Below are positions 10,982 to 22,600 of a stretch of 64,000 nt of DNA, piece after piece. The notes below the pieces were generated by a model. The model had not been told where the DNA came from. It worked only from the letters and a program-made list of their open reading frames with translations, and searched no databases. The stretch's first letter is position 1. Every line of letters starts with the position of its first letter. The position numbers and the translations under genes are program-made. Origin of the DNA: Ancistrus triradiatus (lineage: Eukaryota; Chordata; Actinopteri; Siluriformes; Loricariidae); the NCBI GenBank assembly GCA_025084515.1, contig JAJAGP010000020.1, positions 682,001-746,000 on the forward strand, given 5' to 3'.

Positions 10982-12540
10982 ATTATTAACTAAGAAAATA
11001 ATTATTATCTAAGAAAAGCACCCCCACAGCCAAAGGCCAAAACATAAAGTGATTTTTGCTCATCTTTATTGGCAAAAATTAACATTGATTAACAAATTAA
11101 ATAAATTTACCAAAACTTTATCTTTTTTCTTGGGTTTTTTTTATACCCCACCCCCTTTCATTTTGGCACATTTTCTCTTTTCAAAGCAACTAATCATTTA
11201 GCTAAAAATCAAACAATGTATATTTTAAGTAATTTTATATACAGGTTTTTTTTTCCAGTAACTGTGTTATTTTAATTTTAAATAACATGTGCAAATTGTA
11301 ATCGGACAGACTTGCAGCACCTCAGAGCAGACAGAGACCCCAGGTTGGGAACCATGGCTCTAAGCTACCCACCAAGTGGTATTTCATACAGTTTCCATGT
11401 CCCTGGTTCCCCTTGAGCTTTCTGACACTGGGACCCATCGCCTTCTGTTTAGAATCCTAGAACTGAAGATGTTCTGAGTAGGAAAGCTATTTAATAAGAC
11501 CTTTTGAAAACCGTTTGAGACCCAAAGGCCATTGGAGCATCTTTCTAGATTTCAAAGGATTCGTTATCCACCCAAAGAACGTTATAGGAACTGGGGGATC
11601 ATACCAAAAAACCGTGAAGCTTTATTATTATAGCCTGTTAAATTTTAAGAGACGTTGTGATACCATGCTGAGCCACACGAGGGCAGTGTAACTGTTACCA
11701 TATAGCCAGCATAAACCAGCTTGGATCATCATGGAGCTCGTATGGTCTTGCTTTTTGACCAGTTTACCAGCATTCAAAACACAATATCTGCTGTTCAAAT
11801 TGTTCACACTCTCACTCGTTGTTTCCTATTGTAAGTAGAATTTAGGGAATATTGACCATAACTACACTAACTCATTTTCCATACTTGCTTAATCCGATTC
11901 AGAGCTGCAACAGTACCTAACTGGCAGTAAAGGGTGCAAGGAGAGATCCAACCCTAGGCAGGTCAGTCCATAGCAATGCACATGTACACACACATTCACA
12001 CTTGGACACTTTAGAGATGCTTCCTGAGGTCTTTGCAGTTCTCCATCCAGGGTCTGCACCTTCTGTGTAACACCCAGCTCAACTGGACCACACTGCCGTC
12101 CCCCAAAACATATTTAATAATAATACATCCACACACAAAAAATAAAAATGTGTAATATTTAATAATATATTTTTTTACACAAGAATTCAAAAGCAGCTCT
12201 TTTTCCTGTCCATATAATTCATTCTATAATTAGAGGGTTTTTTAAAGTGTTTTTGTTGGGTTTTGTTTACATATAGCAATTCGCTTTGTTTTTAATCCAA
12301 AAACAAAAAGCAGATTTTCAGTGTTTAATGATTTTGCCACATAGATGTGTTAAGCAGTACATTTGATGTTAAGAACAAATATCTGCTAAACTTTCAGCCA
12401 GTCTGATCGACCAAACTCCATCTTAGTTAAGGAAAAACAAAAACGGACATATATCAAGAAACAAGCAAAAAGTACTAATCTGAGAGTGAAACCTGGATAA
12501 CCAGGAACAAAACCTGAGTGAAAATGAGAACAAGAGCCAC
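10982..12540. other. Intergenic spacer with worn repeat
   Basis: No gene seen. The part from about 11880 to 12110 has the wording of a common fish dispersed repeat (a CA-rich block near 11980, then ttagagatgc) but is too worn to classify. Confidence 0.4.
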
Positions 12541-12544
12541 TCGG

Positions 12545-12935
12545 TGGCTGAAGCAAATGGCCAGGGAGTTCAGTTCACACTGTGCAGGAACACGCTGATC
12601 AGCTCTTTCTCAGCTCTCATATCATTAGTGCATTGCTGCTTCTGCTGTGCTGGCCACAGGCAGATTAGACAGACGTCGGTCAATCCTATTAAAGATGTCT
12701 CTGTAAGCTGCAGAGATCTGAGAGAGATACACACTCATACACTCTTCCCGTCTTTCCAGTGCTCCCAGTGCCAGCTGTGATGTTCTTCTTTAGCTGTCCC
12801 TATGTCTTCCAGGATCCAGTTCAGATTTTGTGCCTGTCCACTTGCCTGTTAGCCTTCCGGAAAATCGACTTGATCTCTTCCGTCACCATTTCCTGCCAGT
12901 TATCCCTGAGGATTCCACGGAGAAGTATAGAAAGG
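12545..12935 (-). pseudogene. Unidentified coding-like remnant, read in three frames
   Basis: On the minus strand, a 31-codon stretch containing DNWQEMVTEEIKSIFRKANR runs to a stop at about 12827. A different frame continues with NWILEDIGTAKEEHHSWHW. A third frame reads MSVYLSQISAAYRDIFNRID and stops at about 12613. The order is collinear and all three pieces are hydrophilic and helix-prone, which looks like one protein broken by frameshifts. I do not recognise the family. It could be a decayed gene, a transposon-encoded protein or chance. It lies just beyond the 3' end of the cyclase gene. Confidence 0.3.
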
Positions 12936-13089
12936 AAAAATGAATTAAAGACGTATATATTTAGCTTGTTATCACTGTACACAAAATGAGCAAGGTTTGA
13001 GAAAAAAGTGCACACACTGTACTGAGCAGAAACCAAACTGGAGACAAAGATCAACAACAACAACTAAAACAATAAAAATATAATAAAAT

Positions 13090-13195
13090 TAAGCAAGTGC
13101 ACCGAGTACCGAGCAAACGTGGAGAACCAAGACACATTTTTTCTAGTCAAAATGAACCAAGAACCGAATTCGACGAGTTTCGAGGTACCACTCTC
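13090..13195 (-). mobile_element. Pogo/Tigger-like MITE end fragment
   Basis: Read on the minus strand it begins agtggtacctcg and continues with ttggttc and gctcggtact. It pairs with the similar fragment at 57771-58020. Confidence 0.5.
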
Positions 13196-13220
13196 GTATT
13201 TTTACCCTATCTAATTTCAT

Positions 13221-13254
13221 TTTATTTCTTTTATTCCATTTTTTTTACTTTATT
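13221..13254 (-). promoter_or_regulatory. Candidate polyadenylation signals of the guanylyl cyclase gene
   Basis: Three minus-strand AATAAA hexamers lie at 13221-13226, 13230-13235 and 13249-13254, about 350-385 bases after the stop codon. No closer copy was seen. Confidence 0.4.
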
Positions 13255-13604
13255 CTATTGAACTAAGATACCAGACAGTCGTTTAAATCATGTCGCTGCA
13301 TGTTGTACCTGTATAATTGTGCATGCGACAAGAAATCTGAAGCCTCTGGAGGGAGTGTGATGCTCTGGACATTAAATTGTTATGCCCCACCTACCTACCT
13401 AAACATCGTTGCAGACCAGATTGTCATAATATTCTGGCTCACACATAGAATGGAAGTAGAATTTATATAGAAAAGAAATAAAATGCTTATAAAACATGAA
13501 AATGCTAAGCTATTTTCACCAACACAACACCTCACAACACAAGGCAAGGCAGCATGGTACACACAGCATGCAAGGTTCTACCTCCTTGCTTTTGACTCAG
13601 CGAG

Positions 13605-13674
13605 TCAAGCCTTTTTCTCAGCTTTCTTTTTCTTGTAAGCAGCAATGTCTTCAGCACTCAAACCGTGGTTGTCC
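13605..13674 (-). CDS. Last coding exon of the guanylyl cyclase
   Basis: It is too short to show as an open frame. It opens after a CAG acceptor, completes a split Gly codon, and encodes DNHGLSAEDIAAY followed by a Lys-rich end and TGA. The preceding exon (13822-13907) ends GCGGG|GTAAGA, where retention of the intron would give an in-frame TAA at once. Related retinal cyclases have the same NHG phrase after the split Gly, which supports this exon. Confidence 0.85.
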
Positions 13675-16600
13675 CTGGTGCACAAATTACACCTTCATTC
13701 AAAAGTACGTTCAACGATCAGACTGTTTAAGATTAGATCTGGTTAGGGAACAAGAATTCAAGGCTCCTCTCCATTAATTCATACCAGTGTTCATAGAACG
13801 ACAAATCAAGCATCATCTTACCCCGCTTTGATCTCAGGAGGCTTCGGTAAGGGCTTTGTGAAGTCAGTTTTTCCAACAAGCCAGTATGTTTCTTCAATGC
13901 CTTTACCCTAAAAGCATGAAACACAGCATTGAAGAGAAATGTTACATCAGCATCAACGACAGGAGCAATGTTAAATTGATAGGAACTCAGCCAGAGTGAC
14001 CATTGGGTTCTTGGTTACCTCTCTTAACAAGGCCCTTCTCCCCCTGATTACTTAGTTTTGTAGGACAGTCAGCTCTAAGAATGATGAAGACGACAGTGCT
14101 CTTGGGAATTTTCAGTGCAGCAGATGTTTTTGTAGTCTTCTCCAGATCTGTACGTCCACACAACCCTGTCTCTTAGATGTTCAGGAAGATCTTTCCTCCT
14201 CGTGGCTTGGTTTTTGTTCTATGCATTGTTTGCTGTGAGACCTTATATAGACAGGTGTATGTCTTTCCATATCATGTCCAATCAACTGGACTCCAATCAA
14301 GGTGTAAAAACATCTCACAGATGATCAAGAGAAATGAGAGGCTCCTGGGGCTAAATTGTCACAGCAAAAGGTCTGAATACTTATGTCCATGCAAAAGCTA
14401 AGTTTTTTCTTTTTAATAAATTTGCTAAACGTCTAAAATTTGGTTTTCACTTTGTCATTATGGAGTATTGAGTGCAGATTGATGGGGAAACTTGATTTTT
14501 TTTTTCTATTTTAGCACAAGGCCTTAACATAATGAAATGTGAAAAATGTGAAAGGTTTTAAGACTTTCTGAATGCATTGTACATCAAATAAGTACAGTAG
14601 AGTATTTCTTATGGGACAAGCCTGTACATCCATTTATATGGTAAGGATGGTAAACTACTGGTAAAGTTGAAGTATTAAAATATAACTGTGGTATCTATCT
14701 AGCTAACTCCATCTGATATATAGTGAAAAGTTTAATGTAATAAAATAATTTTATTTTACATTTATGTCACCTTTATCGAGAGCAATATTCAACTGAGCTA
14801 AGCAATTCAAAGTTAAGTCTTGCTCAAGGGCTCAATGGTGGCAGCTAAAGCTCACATCCAGTAGTTCAGAGACTTAACTTCAGAGCTGTCATTAAATGGA
14901 GCTAAGGTGATGGTAGCAGGCAACAAGTGAAGGCAGTTTTGTATAGTGGTAGCAGAACTGAAGCAGGTGTGTACCTTCAACTCTGTCTTTCCTCTTATCT
15001 CAATCTGGTAGCCCTCATTCAGTGAGCGGAGAATCTTCACAGTGGTCATGTTCACATGGATTCTGTAAGCTGCAATCCAATCCAATCAGACATTCAAATC
15101 TTTCCAGCACATGACTGTATCATGAGCTTAGCCCGGCTTGCACCTAAGGGCTAAGCACAGTTCCATAGAGTAAGATAGAATAGAAATGCTATAGATGTAC
15201 TCACGCAGTCCCGTAGATTCCATACGAGAGGCGGTGTTGACTGTGTCACCAAAAAGGCAGTATCTAGGCATAGTCAGACCCACTACTCCAGCAACACATG
15301 ATCCTACACAGAAACATATATGATTAATATTCATTGCATTCACATGAAGGCTTCTAAGGTTTAGTGTGATATGTATTTAGGAATTCATTCTTGTGGAAGT
15401 ATTTGCAATTATTGTCTTGAACGTTTGTGAACCCATATTTCTGCATAAATATGACCTAAAACATCATCTGATTTTCAAACAAGTCCTAAAAGTAGATAAA
15501 GAGAACCCAGTGAAACAAAAGAGACAAAAATATTATATTTGGTCATTTAATTATCGAGGAAAATTATCCAATATTACATTTTAGTCAGTGGCAAAAGTAT
15601 GTGAACCTCTAGGATTAGCAGTAAATTTGAAGGTGAGACAATCAGGTGTGAGTGGGCACCCTGTTTTATTTAAAGAACAGGTACCATCAAAGTCTGCTCT
15701 TCACAGCACATGTTTTTGGAAGTGTATCATGACACAAACAAATTAGATTTCTGAGGACCTCAAAGAGTTGTTGATGCTCATCAGGCTGGAAAAGGTCACA
15801 AAACCATCTCTAAAGAGTTTGGACTCCACCAATCCACAGTCAGACAGATTGAGTACAAATGGAAGAAAGTCAAGACCACTGTTACCCTTCCCAGGAGTGG
15901 TCAACCAACAAAGATCACCCCAAGAGAAAGGTGTGTAATAGTTGGCGAGGTCACAAAGGTCCCCAGGTAACTTCTAAGCAACTGAAGGCCTCTTTCCCAT
16001 TCACTAATGTTAATGTTCATGAGTCCATCATCAGAAGAACACTGAACAAAAATGGTGTGCATGACAGGGTTGCAAGGAGAAAGCCACTGCTCTCCAAAAA
16101 GAACATTGCTGCTCGTCTGCAGTTTGCTAAAGATCACGTGGACAAGCCAGAAGGCTAATGGCAGATTGTTTTGTGGACGGATGAGACCAAAATAGAACTT
16201 GGTTGAAAAGAAAAGCGTTATTTTTGGAGAAAGGAAAACACTGCATTCCAGCATAAGAACCTTATCCCATCTGTGAAACATGGTGGTGGTAGTATCATGG
16301 TTTGGGCCTGTTTTGCTGCATCTGGGCCAGGACGGCATGCTATCATTGATGGAACAATGAATTCTGAATTATATCAGAGAATTCTAAAGGAAAATGTCAG
16401 GACATCTGTCCATGAACTGAATCTCAAGAGAAGGTGGGTCATGCAGCAAGACAACGACCCTAAGCACACAAGCCGTTCTACCAAAGAATGGTTAAAGAAG
16501 AATAAAGTTAATGTTTTGGAATGGCCAAGTCCTGACCTTAATCCAATGGAAATGTTGTGGAAGGACCTGAAGCGAGCAGCTAATGTGAGGAAACCCACCA

Positions 16601-19600
16601 ACATCCCAGCGTTGAAGCTGTTCTGTACGGAGGAATGGGCTAAAAAAAAAAAATTCCTCAAAGCCGGTGTGCAGGACTGATCAACAGCTACAGGAAAACG
16701 TTTAGCTGCAGTTATTTGCTGTAAGGGGGGGGGGGTCACACACCAGATACTGAAAGCAAAAGGTTCCACATACTTTTGCCACTCACTAATATGTAATATT
16801 GGATCATTTTCCTCAATAAATAAATGACCAAGTATAATATTTTTGTCTCATTTGTCTACCTGGGTTCTCTTTATCTACTTTTAGGACTTGTTTTGAAAAT
16901 CTGATGATGTTTTAGGTCATATTTATGCGTAAATCTAGAAAATTCTAAAGGGTTCACAAACTTTCAACCACCACTGTAAGTGTTTTAAACATGAATTTAT
17001 TCATCATTACTTATCATAGGCTCTGCTACGATACAGTATAAACTGCTACCTAACAATCCAGATACCAGAGGCATGAAAAGTCCAAGTGTAACCTACCTGA
17101 GTGAATGCCTATTCGTATCCTGACAGGAACCTCTGGCATGTGTCGCATTTTAAAACTTCCTACTGAGCTGAGGATGTTCAATGACATGTTGGCAATCTCT
17201 GCTGCATGCTTATTGCCATTCTTCTTTGGCAGTCCCGAGGCTACCATGTATGCATCTCCAATGGTTTCCACCTATCAAGGAACAGTTGATTAAAATCCCC
17301 CTAAATTGTACACCATTAGAATAGCCTATGTTCAGTAATAAAGTGTTTGAGATATTACTTCTCAAACAACAAAATGGACTTTTATCCTCATAACATTCCT
17401 TTGTTCCTGGTCAGGGTTGCAGGAAAGCCAGTGCCTAGCCGGCAGCAACTTGGCAAAGTTGAGAAAAAAATTGGTGAAGCAGCAGTTTGCTTGGCAAAAT
17501 TCAGTGACAGTGTTTCAAAGAGTTGATGAGAACTATTATATGGGTTAAATATAATGAAATACTGCATTTCTGAATATTGATATGTCTAGTTTTGAGTATT
17601 TTTTGTCTGATTAGTAGAAGACTACTTTAACTATAATAAAGAACATCCATAATTCTGCCACCTCTGGTAAATTCAACATATATTTAGACTTTGCTTGCTG
17701 CTTCTGTACAACTGTACTCTATTGTACTGTAGATAAATCTAGCTAGCTAGTTTAAAGCTAGTAACATTTTCCATATTCTCCATTTTCAGCATTAACATTA
17801 ACTAAATTGTTTAGCTAGAGAACTGTAGCCTGTCATCCTGTAAAAATTTGCATACTGGACCACGTAAATAATGTTTACTTTAGTAAATCCAACCCAATCT
17901 GAATCAGTCAGCCACATCAAGTTCACCATCAAACATCCCAGTTTTCAATTCAGAGGTACCTTGTAAACATCGTGGTTGGACAACACTGCATCAAAGAGTG
18001 TATAGAGATCATTGAGCAGATCCACAACCTCGATTGGGTCGCTTAGTGATGAGATCGTAGTGAAGCCCACTATGTCGCTGAAGTAGATGGTGACCTGGTC
18101 AAAATACTCAGGCTCCACGGTGCCACCTGTTTTTAATGCTTCAGCCACAGATCTGTAAAAAATCAGCCATGCTCTATAAGCTAACTAAAGGGTTTAGCAC
18201 AGATGTATCTGAAACCTCTGCTCACATGGTATCTGTAGGATTTTACTTGTGCTTAATATGCGTTAAACAAAAGACGTGATTGGCCACAAATTTGCACCAT
18301 GACAGTACTAAGATTTGTTGTGTGTTAAATATTATAAAATATTCCGATCAGGTCACTCAGGGGCAATTAAACTTTGCGGTTTCTTTGTATGAGGTTCTTT
18401 ATATTCTGCTTATTCTTTGTTTAAGTTTAAGTGATCGTTGCACTTTGTAGTTCTACAGTTACAGAATGTAGTCCATCTGTTTCTCTACATACTTTGTTAG
18501 CCCCATTTACTCTTTTCTCTAATGGTCAGGATCCCCACAGGTCAGGTATTTGGGTGGCGAATAGATCTCAGCACTGCAGTGACACTGATGTGGTTCTTGG
18601 TGAGTTGGTGTGTTTTGAGCTGGTATGATTGGATCAGACACAGTAGTGCTGCTGGAGTTTTAAAACACTGTTCACTTTATTAGAGACATCCGCCTTATTT
18701 CTCCACTCTTATAGATGTCAGAGACAGTAGCTCATCTGTTGCTGCACAGTGTGTATTATTCGTCCTCTAATCCTTCATTAGTGATCACAGGATGCTGCCT
18801 ACAGGATGATGGTGGCTGGACATTTTTGGCTGATGGACTATTTTCAGCCCAGCAGTCACACTAAGGTGTTTAAATCTCCAGCAGCACTGCGGAGTTTTAT
18901 CCACTTTTAGAGAAAGAGATGGACTACAGTCTGTAATTATGAAACTACAAAATGCAGTGAGCAGTAACATTAAAAAAAAAAAATAAGTAGAATATAAACT
19001 GGACAATATGGAATGCCTAAGACTTTCGCACAGTACTATATATGCCTGCTACTACCATTATTTCCTTTTATCATATTACTTGCTTCCAATTTCTTCAAGT
19101 CTAACTCAAAACTGCTAAAAATAGCAAAGACCAACTCATATTGCGTTTTGGGTGCTAGTATGCTGATCAGCCGGCATGACCGTGAGACGTCTGTGTTCTG
19201 TAATGGTCCAAGTTGGTATATGCTGGTCAGTGCTGACATGGTGTTGGTTTAACTAGTGAACTGGCATGAACTTGCTGGTTAAGCTGGTTGACCAGCATAC
19301 TAGTGACCACAACGGAACATATGTTGATCTTGGCTGTTTTTTTTAGGAGGGAAGCCAGCCAGAAAAAATGGTGGTGTGGTCAATGGTGCAGTCAATAGCT
19401 AACTCCAAAGAGAACATACATCTAATAAAGCTAATTAAAAAAAATCAAGGGGCTTGGGTAGTACCCATTCTGACAACTCTGCTCCAAATGAATACATACA
19501 AACCATAAAATACCTTACAATTCAGAGGTTGTTGTTCTAATCTACAACCTAATAATTTAAAAGAGAACTTCATGTACTATTCATTCATGTCTTATGTAAT

Positions 19601-22600
19601 TTCATGCTACACATGAGGTATGTGCTTAACATGTTCTTACGGTGGTAGCATTTCAGACAGGAGCTTCTCTGTTCGTTGTTTCTCTATCTCCAACTCTTCT
19701 GTCCTTTCCCTAATCAGGTCCTCCAGGTTCGAGGAGTACTGCTCCAGCATGCGCAGCATAGAGTCTATGATGTTGGTCTTCTTACCCTTGTTTATGAGCT
19801 TGAACTATGAGAAAGGATAACATGCATCTTACAGAAATACACTGAACCCTATCTATGTGCTAAAAATCTCAGGAATATTGATATCACATTCATTGGGACT
19901 GTGGTAGCCTAGCGGGTAAGGTACTGGACTCTGGCCCAGAAGGTCCAGGGTTCAAATCCCACCTCTGCCAAGCTGCCACTGTTGGGTCCTTGAGCAAGGC
20001 CCTTAACCCACAATTGCTTGGATTGTAAGACTGTGCCAATTGTAAGTCGTTCTGGATAAGGGCGTCTGCTAAATGCTGTAAATGTAAATGTAAATTGTAC
20101 AACCCCAAATCAGAAAAAGTTGAGACAGTATGGAGAATTCATATAAAAATAACAGTGTTTCTTACATTTAGTTTGACTTTTATTTCATTACAGTATGAAC
20201 TTGAGATATTGCATATTTTTTCTGGTCAACTTAATTTCATTTATTAATAAACATCCATTCCTGCATTTCAGGCCTGCAACACATTCGGGGCAATTTAGAG
20301 CTAGTAATGAATTAACTAGTATGAAAAACTAATTAATGATGTGATTTCAAACAGGTGATGTTAACAGGTGATTGTGATACTGATTTGGTACAAAAGCAGC
20401 ATCCAGGAAAGTCTTTGATGAGCAAAGATGGCCAGATGATGTCCAGTTTGTCAGCAAATGAGTGAGAAAATTAATGAAATTTTTAAAAACAATGTTCCTC
20501 AAAGAAAGATCGGAATGGATTCGCATATTTCTCACTCTACAGTGCATGATATCATTGAACAATTCAAGGCATCATGAGGAATTTCAGTGAGCAAAAGCTT
20601 AAGCCGAATGCCCATGATCTTCAATGGCTAAGAGACTACTTTATCAAACCTTTACCAAGCAATACAATACACAATTACATTCACAGATGCCACTTAAAAT
20701 GTTACTGTGCAAAAAAATAACTCTCATGTTAACCATGTCCAGAAGCGGCGTTGACTTCTCTGGGCTCGGAGGCAGCTTGGTTGGTGATGAAAAGGAATGG
20801 CAACATTACAAAGTGGTAAATGCTTTACCATCCCAACTAAAGTAATAGGATTCCCAGGTAAGCAGTTAGCAAATAGACTGGCACATGATTTATCTCTCAA
20901 CATTGCCGGCTGTATTTGTAAATCCCAAGCTATGGGCCACATACACTACCTGATCAAATATCTCATCAAAGGCTGGCCTCCTGTCGGGCTGTTCACTCCA
21001 ACATTGCTTCATTAACTGGATGCACTCCAGTGGAGCTTGGTCTGGAGCTACAGTAGGTCTGCACATGGGAGGAGGCTTCTTTACCTTCCTAATGATCTCT
21101 GCAGGCAGAACAAGATGGTGTGCTTTTGAGATACTGGATTGACCCCTCTCTCTCTCTGTATATTTACATAAAGTGTTGCTTGAAAGTTTGTGAACCATTT
21201 AGAATTTTCTACATTTCTGCATAAATATGACCTAAAACATCATCAGATTTTCACACAAGTACTACGAGTAGATAAAGAGAACCCAGTTAAACAAACGAGG
21301 CAAAAATATTATACTTTGTCATTTATTTATGGAGGAAAATGATCCAATATTACATATTAGTGAGTGGCAAAAGTATGTGAACCTCTAGGATTAGCAGTTA
21401 ATATGAAGGTGAAATTAGAGTCAGGTGTTTTCAATCAATAGGATGACAATCAGGTGTGAGTGGGCACCCTGTTTTATTTAAAGAACAGGGATCCATCAAA
21501 GTCTGCTCTTCACAACACGTTTGTGGAAGTGTGGCACGAACAAAGGAGATTTCTGAGGACCTCAGAAAAAGGCTTGTTGATGCTCATCATGCTGGAAAAG
21601 GTTACAACACCATCTCTAAAGAGGAAATTCAAGACCATTGTTACCTTCCCCAGGAGTGGTCGATCAACTACGATCACTTCAAGAGCAAGGTGTGTAATAG
21701 ATGGCGAGGTCACAAAGAACCTCAGGGTAACTTCTAAGCAACTGAAGGCTTCTCTCACGACTAATGTTCATGTTCATGAATCCGCCATCAGAAGAACACT
21801 GAACAACAATGGTGTGCATGGCAGAGTTGCAAGGAGAAAGCCACTGCTCTCCAAAAAGAACATTGCTGCTCGTCTGCAGTTTGCTAAAGATCACATGGAC
21901 AAGCCAGAAGGCTACTGGAAGAATGTTTTGTGGATGGATGAGACCAAAATAGAACTTTTTGGTTTAAAAGAAAAGCATTATGTTTGGAGAAAGGAAAACA
22001 CTGAATTCCAGCATAAGAACCTTATCCCATCTGTGAAACATGGTGGTGGTAGTATCAGGGTTTGGGCCTGTTTTGCTGCATCTGGGCCAGGATGGCTTGC
22101 CATCATTGATGGAAGAATGAATTCTGAATGATATCAGAGAATTCTAAAGGAAAATGTCAGGAAATCTGTCCATGAACTGAATCTCAAGAGAAGGTGGGTC
22201 ATGCAGCAAGACAACGACCCTAAGCACACAAGTCGTTCTACCAAAGAATGGTTAAAGGAAGACCATGACCTTACCTTACAAGTTCTGACATTAATCCAAT
22301 GGAAATGTTGTGGAAGGACCTGAAAGTGAGCAGCTAATGTGAGGAAATCCACCAACATCCCAGAGCTGAAGCTGTTCTGTACGGAGGAATGGGCTTAAAA
22401 TTCCTCCAAAGCCGGTGTGCAGGACTGATCAACAGTTACAGGAAACGTTTAGTTGCAGTTATTGCTGCACAGGGGGTCACACCAGATACTGAAAGCAAAG
22501 GTTCACATACTTTTGCCACTCACTAATATGTAATATTGGATAATTTTCCTCAATAAATAAACGACCAAGTATAATATTGTTGTCTCATTTGTTTAACTGG

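Noticed and set aside
19895..19965. tRNA gene suggested by A and B boxes
   Set aside because: The sequence does not fold as a full cloverleaf and is repeated many times with a LINE-type tail, so it is a SINE head.
21460..22131. 223-codon transposase frame as a possible active Tc1 enzyme
   Set aside because: It holds only the first catalytic Asp. The second Asp is out of frame and the Glu region is damaged, so no active enzyme can be made.
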